A stretch of 64,000 nt of DNA from Lentzea cavernae (GTDB taxonomy: Bacteria > Actinomycetota > Actinomycetes > Mycobacteriales > Pseudonocardiaceae). Numbering within the stretch: the stretch's first letter is position 1; each line of letters opens with the position of its first letter. Positions 1 to 8,837 of this stretch are shown piece after piece. The translations under genes were made by a program, and so were the position numbers. Below the pieces are notes generated by a model. It saw only the letters and a list, made by a program, of their open reading frames with translations. It was not told the origin of the DNA and did not search any database. The DNA lies in NCBI RefSeq assembly GCF_014653695.1, contig NZ_BNAR01000001.1, positions 682,001 through 746,000 of the forward strand, in the 5' to 3' direction.

Positions 1-22
1 CCGATCCGGCAGGCTGTGCGGC

Positions 23-406
23 ATGCCAACACCTCCGGTGATCTCGGTGATGCTGATCGTTCCGGACGCCGACGCGGCGGTCGCCTGGTACAGGGCCGCG
101 CTGGGCGCCACGGAGCTGTGGAACCTCGGCGGTGTCGCAGGTCTGGAGATCGGCGGGGCGCCGTTCTTCGTCCACCAGGTCACCCCCGGCAACGCGGCGG
201 AGTCCAGCCCCGATGGCGTCACCAGCGTCCGGGTCGAACTGTTCGCCGACGACCCGGACGGCATCGTCGCCCGCGCCGTTGCGGCGGGAGCCACCGGTTC
301 CGCGGTCGTGGACCACGAGATGCCGTGGGGCACGCACCGGCAGGGCGGCTTCACCGATCCGTTCGGCCACAGGTGGTCCGTGGGCGACCGGTCACCCCTG
401 GGCTGA
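23..406 (+). CDS. VOC family (glyoxalase/PhnB-like) protein
   Basis: The 127-aa product is one vicinal-oxygen-chelate module. It opens with a beta strand and an acidic stretch before a helix (VPDADAAVAWYRAALG). It closes with DPFGHRWSVGDR, the usual C-terminal signature of PhnB/glyoxalase-like proteins. Family members bind a metal and act as small-molecule lyases, isomerases, dioxygenases or antibiotic-binding proteins. Nothing visible fixes the substrate. The ATG at 23 is the first start in frame. The gene converges on the YCII gene and overlaps its end by 15 bp. It is short but full length for a single-domain VOC protein. Confidence 0.85.
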   Translation: MPTPPVISVMLIVPDADAAVAWYRAALGATELWNLGGVAGLEIGGAPFFVHQVTPGNAAESSPDGVTSVRVELFADDPDGIVARAVAAGATGSAVVDHEMPWGTHRQGGFTDPFGHRWSVGDRSPLG

Positions 407-724
407 CTGGAGCGGCCACACCTCGACGACTCCGTGCGCCACCGCGCACGGAGTCCCCGCCACCATCCGGACGGCCTCCTCCAGCGACTCGGCCTCGACG
501 ATCGCGAACCCCGCGATCGGCAGGGCGGAGGTCATGAACGCTCCCTCCTGCACCTCCGTTCCGGTGCCGCCGGGGTTGCGCACCCGCACGGGCGTCCCCG
601 CGACACCCATCTCCACCCCGGCCGCCAGCAGACGTGCGTCGTGGGCGTGCGCCTCGTCGCGGACGGCCTGGTCCGTGCGGTCGTAGCCCTCGCGGTCGCC
701 GTAGCCGATCGTCACGAACTTCAT
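392..724 (-). CDS. YCII-related (YciI/DGPF-type) protein
   Basis: The 110-aa protein begins MKFVTIGYGDREGYDRT and ends with a helix and strand (FAIVEAESLEEAVRMVAGTP). This is the pattern of the YCII fold, a ferredoxin-like small domain often found beside ECF sigma factors or VOC proteins. The start is supported by a GAGGAGG ribosome binding site 7-8 bp upstream on the minus strand. It lies tail to tail with the VOC gene. No enzyme activity can be assigned. YCII homologues include muconolactone-isomerase-like folds, but catalytic residues are not obvious here. Confidence 0.8.
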   Translation of the reverse strand: MKFVTIGYGDREGYDRTDQAVRDEAHAHDARLLAAGVEMGVAGTPVRVRNPGGTGTEVQEGAFMTSALPIAGFAIVEAESLEEAVRMVAGTPCAVAHGVVEVWPLQSAQG

Positions 725-895
725 CGTCGAACCTCCTCGTTCCGGACTCTTCAGCCATACCGACCCGGGACGCGCCCGAAACTCATCGGTCCGTTCATTT
801 AGAGTTCACCTGCCGCTTGCCACGCACCACCGGGAAAACCCGTCGAAGTGACGAAGGATCCAGTCCTCGACGGGGTTTCGCAGCAGAGGTGGACA

Positions 896-1966
896 GTGAA
901 GAGAACGCTCGGCATCGGCCTGGCGGTGGTGCTCCTGGTGGGTGTGGTGACCGCGATCGTCCTGGGACAGGGCGGCGAACCGGCCCGGCTCCAGACCGTG
1001 CGCGGCGTGATCGGCTCGGAGAAGCTCGCCTTCTTCGCCGACCAGCGCGTCAAGGACGTGTTCGCGAAGCACGGACTCGTGGTCGAGACCGACCCGGCCG
1101 GGTCGCGGCAGATCGCGACCGCCACCGACCTGGACTCGTACGACTTCGCGTTCCCCTCCTCGGCGCCCGCCGCCGAGAAGATCCAGCGCGACCGCAAGGC
1201 CGCGCGCACGTACGCGCCGTTCTCGTCACCGATGGTGGTCGCCACGTTCGACCCGATCGCCGACCTGCTGACGAAGGCCGGCGTCGTGAAGCCGGGGCCG
1301 GGCTACCAGACGTTCGACGTGCAGGCGTACCTGGAGCTCGCGGCCAAGGGCACGCGGTGGGACCAGCTGCCGGGCAACACCTCCTACCCCGCGCGCAAGA
1401 ACCTGCTCGTCACCACGACCGACCCGCGCGACTCGAACTCGGCGGCGATGTACCTGGCGATCACGTCGTTCGTCGCCAACGGCGGTGTGGTGTCGTCGGC
1501 CGACGCCGAGGCTCGCGTGTTGCCTGCGGTGTCGAAGTTGTTCCTGGACCAGGGGTACACGCAGAGCAGCACCGAGGGGCCGTTCGAGGACTACCTGTCC
1601 GCGGGCATGGGCAAGACGCCGCTGGTGCTCGCCTACGAGGCCCAGTTCGTGGACAGGGTGGTGCGGGGCGACTCCTCGATCCGCCCGGACATGAAGCTGC
1701 TCTACCCGGCGCCGACCGTGCTGTCCAAGCACACGCTCGTTCCGTTGCGCCCCAACGGTGACCGCGTCGGAGAGCTCTTGCAGGGTGACGCCGAACTGGG
1801 AAAGCTCGCGGCGACGTTCGGGTTCCGCACCTCCGACCCCCAGCACTTCGCCACCGTCGTGAAGGAGAAGAACCTGACCGTGCCGCAGACGATCGTGGAC
1901 GTGGTCGAACCGCCCGCGCACGAGACCCTCGAGCGGATGCTCGAGGCCATCGCGAAGCAGTACTGA
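896..1966 (+). CDS. membrane-anchored solute-binding-like protein (TelA cassette, gene 1)
   Basis: After a short basic N-terminus there is a single hydrophobic segment (about residues 5-25) without a lipobox, so the protein is probably anchored in the membrane and faces outward. The rest resembles a periplasmic-binding-protein fold (GVIGSEKLAFFAD, then DFAFPSSAPAAE). It has no transporter partner here. The GTG at 896 is preferred over the in-frame GTG at 848 because AGAGGT lies 5 bp upstream of it. The telA-like gene starts 2 bp after its stop, so they are co-transcribed. The link to a VWA lipoprotein with a similar binding domain suggests a surface-sensing role; this is inference. Confidence 0.65.
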   Translation: MKRTLGIGLAVVLLVGVVTAIVLGQGGEPARLQTVRGVIGSEKLAFFADQRVKDVFAKHGLVVETDPAGSRQIATATDLDSYDFAFPSSAPAAEKIQRDRKAARTYAPFSSPMVVATFDPIADLLTKAGVVKPGPGYQTFDVQAYLELAAKGTRWDQLPGNTSYPARKNLLVTTTDPRDSNSAAMYLAITSFVANGGVVSSADAEARVLPAVSKLFLDQGYTQSSTEGPFEDYLSAGMGKTPLVLAYEAQFVDRVVRGDSSIRPDMKLLYPAPTVLSKHTLVPLRPNGDRVGELLQGDAELGKLAATFGFRTSDPQHFATVVKEKNLTVPQTIVDVVEPPAHETLERMLEAIAKQY

Positions 1967-1968
1967 CC

Positions 1969-3099
1969 ATGACCGACTTCGTCCTGACGCCACCGGACCC
2001 CGTCGAGCCCGTCCCGGTCGACCGCGCCGCCGGACTGATCCCCGTCGACGACAGGGCTCTCCTGTCCTCCCGCGCCGAGGAGTTCGTCTCCGCGCTGAGC
2101 GCCGCCGACCCGCAGTCGCCCGACTTCAGCCGCATCGTGGACGAGGCGCTGGTGCTCGGCGAGGCCGAGATGCGCGTCGCGGCCCAGATCGCGGGCCGCA
2201 TGCTGGACCGCACCCTGGCAGCCGTCTCCTCGCCTCTCGACGTCTCGACCAGCCTCGCGGACCTGCGGCGGTCGGTGCGCGAACTCGACCCGCAGGACCT
2301 CGGCAAGCTCACCGGACGCAAGATCCTGGGCCTGTTCCCCGGCGGCAACGCGGCACGCGGCCTGCTGGCCCGCCTGCGCGCCGCCGACGAGCCGGTCAAC
2401 CGGATCGTGCTGAAGCTCCGCTCCGGCCAGGACGCGCTGAAGCGCGACAACGCCGCCATCAAGGGCGAGCGCCAGCGCCTGTGGGACCTGATGACCAAGC
2501 TGTCCCAGGACGCCGCCCTGGCCGCCGAGATGGACGAGGCCGTCGAACGCCAGGTGGCGATCCTCGACCTCGCCGAACCCGCCCGCGCCCAGGCCCTGCG
2601 CGCCGACGTCCTCTTCGGCCTGCGCCAGCGGCACCAGGACCTCCTGACCCAGCTCGCCGTGTGCGCGCAGGGCTACATGGCACTGGACGTGGTGCGCCGC
2701 AACAACGACGAACTGATCAAGGGCGTCGAACGCGCCGTCACCACGACCGTCACGGCCCTGCGGATCGGTGTGGCCGTCGCCGCGGCCCTGGCAGGACAAC
2801 GCGAGGTGATCGACCAGGTCGACGCCGTGCGCGGCCTCACCGACTCGATCCTCCGGTCCAACGCGGCGCTCATGTCGTTGCAGGGCCAGGACATCCAGCG
2901 CATCGCCTCCACCCCGGCCGTCGGCATCGAGGCGGTGCGCACCTCGTTCGACCAGATCTACGCGGCCATCGACGCGATCGACACGTTCAAGGCTCGGGCG
3001 GCGGACTCCATGTCGAGCACGGTGTCGGCGCTGGACACCGAGATCCGGCGGGCGCACGAGCACCTGAGCCGGGTGCGGGAGACCGGGGACCGACCGTGA
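1969..3099 (+). CDS. telA: TelA/KlaA family toxic-anion resistance protein
   Basis: This 376-aa cytoplasmic, helix-rich protein matches the TelA (toxic anion resistance) family in length and pattern: an acidic N-terminus, a LRRSVRELDP segment, the LKLRSGQDALKRDN region, and a long alpha-helical C-terminal half rich in Ala, Gln and Arg that should form coiled coils. The family was named for plasmid tellurite resistance, but in Gram-positives it usually sits with stress or envelope genes and its biochemistry is unsettled. It starts 2 bp after the anchor protein and is followed 247 bp later by the VWA lipoprotein. The strong family match supports the name, not a proven tellurite phenotype. Confidence 0.85.
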   Translation: MTDFVLTPPDPVEPVPVDRAAGLIPVDDRALLSSRAEEFVSALSAADPQSPDFSRIVDEALVLGEAEMRVAAQIAGRMLDRTLAAVSSPLDVSTSLADLRRSVRELDPQDLGKLTGRKILGLFPGGNAARGLLARLRAADEPVNRIVLKLRSGQDALKRDNAAIKGERQRLWDLMTKLSQDAALAAEMDEAVERQVAILDLAEPARAQALRADVLFGLRQRHQDLLTQLAVCAQGYMALDVVRRNNDELIKGVERAVTTTVTALRIGVAVAAALAGQREVIDQVDAVRGLTDSILRSNAALMSLQGQDIQRIASTPAVGIEAVRTSFDQIYAAIDAIDTFKARAADSMSSTVSALDTEIRRAHEHLSRVRETGDRP

Positions 3100-3108
3100 T
3101 CCACCCAC

Positions 3109-3122
3109 GCACTCGTGCGTCT
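3109..3122. repeat. short hairpin between telA and the VWA gene
   Basis: Just after the telA stop the sequence ACGCAC-TC-GTGCGT forms a perfect 6-bp stem with a 2-nt loop. There is no T-tract, so it may be a processing site or weak terminator. The remaining 225 bp up to the VWA gene shows no convincing ORF. Confidence 0.35.
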
Positions 3123-3346
3123 GCGGTCCGGAGCGTGCGCGCCGCGGGCCGCATGCCCGCGCCCACCACCTCCCACGTGCTCAGCACGCCCTCCCTGCTG
3201 CCGGCCAAGCCCGCAACAACCACACGGCGGCACCAAAACCCGCACCGCCGGCGTCCCCGGCTCCTCAGCCACGCGCCCGCGCGGACCACCCGCGCCTCCA
3301 CGTGCAGCGCGCCCTCCAGACCCGTCTCCTCTCCAAGGAGCCCCGC

Positions 3347-4948
3347 ATGATCCGCCGCCTCCTCCCCGCAGCCGCCGCCCTGGCGCTGCTGGCAGGCTGT
3401 TCCGACTCCCCCGACCCGGCCAGACCGGTGGGCGACCCCACCCCGGGCACCCTCCGCGTCCTGGCGGGCAGCGAACTGGCCGACCTCCAGCCGATCCTCG
3501 ACGAAGCCGCCAACGCCACCGGCGTCAGCGTGAAGTTCGACTTCACCGGCACCATCGAAGGCGCCGAGAAGGTGGCGAGCGGTGAAGCCGAGCAGGGCTT
3601 CGACGCCGTCTGGTTCTCCTCCAACCGCTACCTCGAACTGGTGCCGGACGCCCAGAAACGGCTCGGCACCCCCACCAAGGTCATGTCCTCCCCGGTCGTG
3701 CTGGGTCTGCCCGCGGCAAAGGTCACAGAATTGGGCTGGGACAGCAAACGCGTCGGCTGGGCGGAGATCGCCGAAGCGGCCGGGGCGCAGAAGTTCACCT
3801 ACGGCATGACCGACCCGTCCGCATCCAACTCCGGGTTCTCGGCGCTGGTCGGTGTCGCGGCCGCGCTGTCCGGGTCGGGCTCGGCGCTGGACGCGGCGAA
3901 GGTGAACGCGGTCGCGCCGCAGCTCAAGCAGTTCTTCTCCGCCCAGAAGCTGTCGGCGGGCTCGTCGGGCTGGCTGACGGAGGCGTTCCAGCGCAGGGCC
4001 AGGGGTGAGGATCCCGGCGCCCGAGTGGACGGTCTGATCAACTACGAGTCGGTCCTGCTGTCCTCGCCCGAGCCGTTGACCCTGGTCTACCCGAGCGACG
4101 GCGTGGTGACCGCGGACTACCCCCTGACGCTGCTGACGTCGGCGTCGGGTGAAGCCCGCGAGGCGCACCAGAAGCTCTCCGAGCACCTGAAGAGCCCGGA
4201 CGTCCAGCGCAAGATCATGGAGACCACGCACCGGCGGCCCGTCGTGCCGCAGGTGCAGCTGGACGGGAAGTTCGCGGCCAAGGACCTGGTCGAACTCCCG
4301 TTCCCCGGCAGCCAGTCCGCTGTGGACGGTCTGATCACCACGTACTTCGACCAGTTGCGGCGCCCGTCCCGCACGCTCTACGTGCTCGACACGTCCGGCT
4401 CGATGCAGGGCGACCGCATCGACGGCCTGCGGCAGGCCGTGACGGGGCTGACCGGCGCCGACCAGTCGCTGGCCGGCAGGTTCAGCCGGTTCCACGGGCG
4501 TGAGCAGGTGACGTTGCTGCCGTTCAGCAGCAGCGCGCGGCCGGCGTTGAAGTACGAGGTGCCGCAGGACGATCCGCAGCCGGTTCTGGACCAGATCCGC
4601 ACGACCGCCACGAACCTCGACGCGTCCGGTGGCACGGCGATCTACAGCAGTCTGCGCGGCGGGTACGACGTGTTGCGCCAGCAGATCGACGCCGACCCCG
4701 ACCGGTTCACGTCCATCGTGCTGATGACCGACGGCGAGAACACGGGCAGCGAGGACGTCACCGACTTCCAGCTGTTCCACCAGGGCCTGCCGCAGGACCT
4801 CAAGGGCATCCCGATCTTCCCGGTGCTGTTCGGCGAGAGCGCGACCGCCGAGATGGAGCAGGTGGCGAAGATGAGCGGTGGCAAGGTGTTCGACGCCCGC
4901 AGCCGTTCGCTGTCGGCCGCCTTCAAGGAGATCCGTGGCTATCAGTAG
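3347..4948 (+). CDS. lipoprotein with substrate-binding domain fused to VWA domain
   Basis: The N-terminus MIRRLLPAAAALALLAGC is a lipoprotein signal peptide with lipobox LAGC. Residues about 30-330 look like a solute-binding fold (GTLRVLAGSELADLQPIL; later an extracellular-solute-type core). Residues about 345-530 are a von Willebrand A domain with a MIDAS motif DTSGS starting near residue 348 and a second acidic TDGENTG loop. A secreted, metal-dependent adhesion or interaction module tethered to the membrane is the likely form. The ATG at 3347 has AAGGAG 6 bp upstream and beats the in-frame GTG at 3302. It overlaps the next gene by 14 bp. Confidence 0.8.
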   Translation: MIRRLLPAAAALALLAGCSDSPDPARPVGDPTPGTLRVLAGSELADLQPILDEAANATGVSVKFDFTGTIEGAEKVASGEAEQGFDAVWFSSNRYLELVPDAQKRLGTPTKVMSSPVVLGLPAAKVTELGWDSKRVGWAEIAEAAGAQKFTYGMTDPSASNSGFSALVGVAAALSGSGSALDAAKVNAVAPQLKQFFSAQKLSAGSSGWLTEAFQRRARGEDPGARVDGLINYESVLLSSPEPLTLVYPSDGVVTADYPLTLLTSASGEAREAHQKLSEHLKSPDVQRKIMETTHRRPVVPQVQLDGKFAAKDLVELPFPGSQSAVDGLITTYFDQLRRPSRTLYVLDTSGSMQGDRIDGLRQAVTGLTGADQSLAGRFSRFHGREQVTLLPFSSSARPALKYEVPQDDPQPVLDQIRTTATNLDASGGTAIYSSLRGGYDVLRQQIDADPDRFTSIVLMTDGENTGSEDVTDFQLFHQGLPQDLKGIPIFPVLFGESATAEMEQVAKMSGGKVFDARSRSLSAAFKEIRGYQ

Positions 4949-5495
4949 GTATCTCGCCTCCTGGAAGAACCTGGCCGGGTGCACGGGCGGGTTGATCGGT
5001 CTCGGGCTGCACTTCGCCGGACTCGCCGGTTCCTACTGGGTCCTGGTCGTCCTCGGCCTCTACGGCGCCGGGGCCCTGATCGCGCCGCCCGAGCGCATCA
5101 CCCTGGTGACCGACCCGGAGGAGGAAGCCGGCGCGCTGCGGTCCGAACTGGACGCGCTGGTGCAGAGGGTGCAGGGCCTGAAGGTGCCGGGAGAGGCGAA
5201 GATCGGGGAGATCGCCGAGGTGCTGCGCGGCATGCTCGACCGGCCGCGCGAGCTGCGCGCCGATCCGGACGCCCTGCACGCCGTCACCCGGCTCGTCGGC
5301 ACCGACCTGCCGCTGTCCGTGCAGACCTACCTGAACCTGCCGTGGTGGTACGCCGCCGCACGGGGCTCCGGCGCGGAACTGGTGCGGCAGCTCGACTTGC
5401 TGCACGCCGACGCGACGAGAACCGCGGAACGGTTCCACGCGGCCGACGCGCAACGGCAGGCCGACCACACCCGCTACCTGGAAGACCGCGGGTGA
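4935..5495 (+). CDS. small membrane protein of the TelA cassette
   Basis: The predicted 186-aa protein begins MAISRYLASWKNLAGCTGG and has two close hydrophobic helices (about residues 18-55), followed by a soluble, acidic, helical cytoplasmic tail. The GTG start at 4935 has AAGGAG 4 bp upstream and overlaps the end of the VWA gene, so translational coupling is likely. I do not recognise a named family. Its position at the end of the four-gene cassette suggests it couples the lipoprotein to the cytoplasmic TelA protein; this is inference only. Confidence 0.65.
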   Translation: MAISRYLASWKNLAGCTGGLIGLGLHFAGLAGSYWVLVVLGLYGAGALIAPPERITLVTDPEEEAGALRSELDALVQRVQGLKVPGEAKIGEIAEVLRGMLDRPRELRADPDALHAVTRLVGTDLPLSVQTYLNLPWWYAAARGSGAELVRQLDLLHADATRTAERFHAADAQRQADHTRYLEDRG

Positions 5496-5499
5496 GAAG

Positions 5500-6336
5500 T
5501 CAGGCGGAGTACCCGAGAGCGGCCGACAGGTCGCGCGCGGCACCCGACACGATCCGCCCCAGCTTGTCGAGCTGCCCGCCGATCCGCTCCTTCGGCGCCG
5601 AGACGTTCAACGCCGCCACGACCCGGGACGTGAAGTCGTGCACCGGGGCCGAGGCCGCGACCACTCCCCGTTCCAGCTCCTCGTCCGAGGTCGCGTAACC
5701 GCGTTCCCGCACCCGCAGCAGCTCGGCGGTCAGCGACTCCAGGTCCGTGATCGAGTTCGGCCTCGGTGACGGCTGTTCCAGCACCGCGAACGTCGAGTCG
5801 GCCCGCTCCCCCGCCTCCAGCACGCCCTCGTCGTGGCCGTGCTCGGCGTACCAGACGGCGAGCGAGCCCGCGTCCCAGTCGCTCAGCAACGCGCGGCCGG
5901 ACGGGGTGCGCCACGCGGCGGTCGTCACGCCCTCCCACCCGGTGGTGTGGAAGCGGTTCGGGCTCAGCTCGCTCATCAACGTCAGCACGTTCCCGCCGCG
6001 CAGCACGCACAGGTGCGCGGTCTCCCTGGTCACCTGCGCCAGGTGCTTGAGGCGGCCGCGGGCGTTCCACGCCAGGGCGCCCTCGGACGTCCGGGCGGCC
6101 AGCGCGTAGAGCCGTGATCCCAGGCGGTAGGCCTGCGTGTCCGGGTCGCGGTCGACGAGCCCGCTTTCGGCCAGCGTCGCCAACGTCCGCGACACGACCG
6201 TCTTGTCCCTGCCGACGAGGGCCGCGATGCGGACGACACCGAGGCCGCCGGACTGCACGGCTTCGGGCCGGCCGAGCGCCTCCAGCACTTCGATGTCGCG
6301 CGCCAGGCCAGCGGAGTTGCGTCGAGATCCCTGCAT
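5500..6336 (-). CDS. IclR family transcriptional regulator
   Basis: The N-terminal winged helix-turn-helix (residues 5-65: ARDIEVLEALG, VVRIAALVGRDKTVVSRTL) is followed by an IclR effector domain with a typical end (VRERGYATSDEELERGVVAASAPVHD, then VAALNVSAP). The family controls catabolic operons in response to small acids or sugars. I chose the ATG at 6336, which leaves 278 aa, the normal IclR length; the frame is open to 6426 but that extension has no IclR-like sequence. The gene is divergent from the OpuC-type transporter operon with 110 bp between starts, which makes it the likely local regulator. Confidence 0.87.
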   Translation of the reverse strand: MQGSRRNSAGLARDIEVLEALGRPEAVQSGGLGVVRIAALVGRDKTVVSRTLATLAESGLVDRDPDTQAYRLGSRLYALAARTSEGALAWNARGRLKHLAQVTRETAHLCVLRGGNVLTLMSELSPNRFHTTGWEGVTTAAWRTPSGRALLSDWDAGSLAVWYAEHGHDEGVLEAGERADSTFAVLEQPSPRPNSITDLESLTAELLRVRERGYATSDEELERGVVAASAPVHDFTSRVVAALNVSAPKERIGGQLDKLGRIVSGAARDLSAALGYSA

Positions 6337-6359
6337 GGAGCGGCACCCTACGAGGGACG

Positions 6360-6383
6360 TTGCCATATTGCCAACAGCAGTTG
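6360..6383. promoter_or_regulatory. candidate IclR operator in the divergent promoter region
   Basis: Between the IclR start and the transporter start lies TTGCCATATTGCCA (a direct repeat of TTGCCA), immediately followed by the inverted repeat CAAC-AGCA-GTTG at 6372-6383. The location between divergent genes and the AT-richer composition fit an operator. No experimental consensus is claimed. Confidence 0.4.
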
Positions 6384-6446
6384 TGCATAAGACCACGCCA
6401 AATCTACCGTTCCCGGCCATCGGCACCGACGCCGAAAGGAGGCCCC

Positions 6447-7100
6447 TTGTCCGGTTCTCTCGACGTGTTCCTGGCCCGCCGCTGGGAAGATCTCGTCACG
6501 CTGACGCTGCAACACCTCGCCGTGGTGGCCCTGAGCCTCGCCATCGCCACCGTTCTCGGAGTTCTGCTCGGTCTGCTGGTGTGGGACAGGAACGTCCCGC
6601 GCTCGGCGGTGCTCACCGCCGCCGGCATCGCGATCACCATCCCGTCGCTGGCGCTGCTCGCGCTGCTCAGCCCGGTGCTCGGGCTCGGGTGGGCGCCCAC
6701 GGTGGTGTCGCTGGTCTTCTACTCGCTGCTGCCGATCGTGCGGAACACCGTCGTCGGACTGCGCGAGGTGCCCGCCCACCTCGTCGAGTCGGCGCGCGGC
6801 ATGGGCATGACCCCGGTGAGGACGCTGCTGAGCATCCAGCTGCCGCTCGCCTGGCCGGTCATCGTCACCGGCATCCGGGTCGCGGCGCAGCTCACCGTCG
6901 GCATCGCGGCGATCGCGGCCTACGTCGCGGGCCCCGGTCTCGGCCTCTACATCTTCAAGGGCCTGTCCTCGCTCGGCTCGGTGAACGCGCTCAACTTCAC
7001 GCTCACCGGCACGATCTGCGTCGTGCTGCTGGCCCTCGTCATCGACGGCGCCTTCGTCCTGATCGCCCGCTACAGCACCTCGAGGGGTCTCCGTGTCTGA
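6447..7100 (+). CDS. OpuC-type ABC transporter permease (1)
   Basis: The 217-aa product has about five to six membrane helices and the BPD-type permease core with the cytoplasmic loop VPAHLVESARGMGMTPVRTL, the EAA-like segment that contacts the ATPase. It matches glycine betaine/choline/carnitine (OpuCB/OpuCD) permeases in size. The TTG start at 6447 is supported by AAAGGAGG 4-5 bp upstream; no better start exists in frame. It overlaps the ATPase gene by 8 bp. Together with the next three genes it forms a complete importer. Confidence 0.88.
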   Translation: MSGSLDVFLARRWEDLVTLTLQHLAVVALSLAIATVLGVLLGLLVWDRNVPRSAVLTAAGIAITIPSLALLALLSPVLGLGWAPTVVSLVFYSLLPIVRNTVVGLREVPAHLVESARGMGMTPVRTLLSIQLPLAWPVIVTGIRVAAQLTVGIAAIAAYVAGPGLGLYIFKGLSSLGSVNALNFTLTGTICVVLLALVIDGAFVLIARYSTSRGLRV

Positions 7101-8064
7101 GCCTGGAGTCGGCATCGAACTGAGCCACGTCACCAAGCGGTACGCGGGCCAGCAGCAGTCCGCGGTCGAGGACTTCTCGTTGAGCGTCGACCCCGGCGAG
7201 CTGGTCATGTTCGTCGGCCCCTCGGGCTGCGGCAAGACCACGACGATGAAGATGATCAACCGCATCATCGAGCCGTCGAGCGGGTCGATCACGATCGACG
7301 GCCAGGACGTGCTCTCGCTGAACCCGAACGAACTGCGCCGCCACATCGGGTACGTGATCCAGCAGATCGGCCTGTTCCCGCACATGACCATCGCGGAGAA
7401 CATCGCGACCGTGCCGAAGCTCCTGGGCTGGTCCAAGGAGCGCACGAGCAGCCGCGTCGACGAGTTGCTGCAGACCGTGCAGCTCGACCCGAAGACGTTC
7501 GCCCACCGCTACCCCAAGCAGCTCTCGGGCGGCCAGCAGCAACGGGTCGGCGTGGCCCGCGCCCTGGCCGCCGACCCGCCCGTGATGCTGATGGACGAGC
7601 CGTTCGGCGCCACCGACCCGATCACGCGCCAGAAGCTGCAGGCCGAGTTCCTCAAGCTGCAGGCCGACATCGGCAAGACGATCATCTTCGTCACGCACGA
7701 CTTCGACGAGGCCGTCCGGCTCGGCGACCGCATCGCGGTGCTGAGCGAACGCAGCCAGATCGAGCAGTTCGACACGCCCGCGAACATCCTCGCCACCCCG
7801 GCCAACGACTACGTGTCGAGCTTCATCGGCCACGGCGCCGGCCTGATGCGCCTCGCCCTGATCCCGATTTCCGACGTCGAGCTCGACGCACCCGACGCGA
7901 ACGCACCGGCCGTCGACGCGGACGCCTCACTGCGGGACGCACTGGACCTGCTGGTGGTCACGGGCGCGGAGCGGGTCAACGTGTCGGGTGCGAACGGGTC
8001 GCTGACCCACGCCAGGATCTCGGCCGCGTTGAACAGGGCCAAGCAGCCGGTGGAGGCGTCATGA
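7093..8064 (+). CDS. OpuC-type ABC transporter ATP-binding protein
   Basis: This 323-aa ATPase has Walker A GPSGCGKTT, the Q-loop region (IGYVIQQIGLFPHMT), signature LSGGQQQRV, Walker B VMLMDEPFGATDP and the switch His (FVTHDFDEA). The VIQQIGLFPH stretch is typical of quaternary-amine importers. A C-terminal extension after residue about 260 resembles a remnant of the CBS-like regulatory region of OpuCA, but it is short. The GTG start at 7093 overlaps the upstream permease. It energises import of the substrate bound by the lipoprotein at 8838. Confidence 0.9.
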   Translation: MSEPGVGIELSHVTKRYAGQQQSAVEDFSLSVDPGELVMFVGPSGCGKTTTMKMINRIIEPSSGSITIDGQDVLSLNPNELRRHIGYVIQQIGLFPHMTIAENIATVPKLLGWSKERTSSRVDELLQTVQLDPKTFAHRYPKQLSGGQQQRVGVARALAADPPVMLMDEPFGATDPITRQKLQAEFLKLQADIGKTIIFVTHDFDEAVRLGDRIAVLSERSQIEQFDTPANILATPANDYVSSFIGHGAGLMRLALIPISDVELDAPDANAPAVDADASLRDALDLLVVTGAERVNVSGANGSLTHARISAALNRAKQPVEAS

Positions 8065-8807
8065 CCGTCCACACCGGACAACGGCAGGGGCTGGGGCTCA
8101 AGCGGTTCGGGACACCGCTGGCGGTCGTGGTCGTGCTCGCGGCGTTGTTCGCCTGGCTCGGCACCCTCACCCTCGACTCCATCGAGCAGCGCACGCTCAA
8201 CGCGAGCTACCTGCTCGACCGCACGAGGGAGCACCTCGTCCTGACCGTGGTCTCGTCCGCGCTCGTGGCCCTCCTCGCCATCCCGGCGGGCATCGCCGCG
8301 TACCGGGTCCGCTCCAAGGCGGTCCGCGCGTTCGTCATCGGGCTCGGCAACATCGGCCAGGCGACGCCCGCGGTCGGTGTGGTGATCCTGCTGGCGATCG
8401 TGTGGCAGACGGGCTTCTACACCGCGCTGATCTCGCTCGTCGCCTACTGCTTCCTGCCCGTGCTGCGCAACACCCTGACCGGCCTCGAACAGGTCGACCA
8501 CGCGACCCGCGAGGCCGCCAGGGGCATGGGCATGACCCCGCGCCAGGTCCTGTGGCGCATCGAGCTCCCGCTGGCCTCACCGGTGATCCTGGCCGGGCTG
8601 CGGACGGCTCTCGTGTTCTCCGTCGGTGTCGCGACCATCGCGACGTTCATCAACGCAGGCGGTCTCGGCGACATGATCGTCAACGGCCTGAAGCTCCAGC
8701 GCTACCCCGTGATCGTCGTCGGCGCCGTGCTCGTCGCCTCGATCGCCGTCCTCATCGACTGGGCCGCCGGTCTCGTCGAGGACCTCGTCCGCCCCCGCGG
8801 TCTGTAA
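8061..8807 (+). CDS. OpuC-type ABC transporter permease (2)
   Basis: The 248-aa membrane protein is a second BPD-type permease with the loop EQVDHATREAARGMGMTPRQ, paralogous to the first permease (shared ARGMGMTP). A basic N-terminal tail precedes the first helix. The start ATG overlaps the ATPase stop as ATGA. Two different permease genes around one ATPase is the classic OpuC layout. Confidence 0.88.
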   Translation: MTVHTGQRQGLGLKRFGTPLAVVVVLAALFAWLGTLTLDSIEQRTLNASYLLDRTREHLVLTVVSSALVALLAIPAGIAAYRVRSKAVRAFVIGLGNIGQATPAVGVVILLAIVWQTGFYTALISLVAYCFLPVLRNTLTGLEQVDHATREAARGMGMTPRQVLWRIELPLASPVILAGLRTALVFSVGVATIATFINAGGLGDMIVNGLKLQRYPVIVVGAVLVASIAVLIDWAAGLVEDLVRPRGL

Positions 8808-8837
8808 CCACACCCTCCTCCGCCAAAAGGACCCTCC

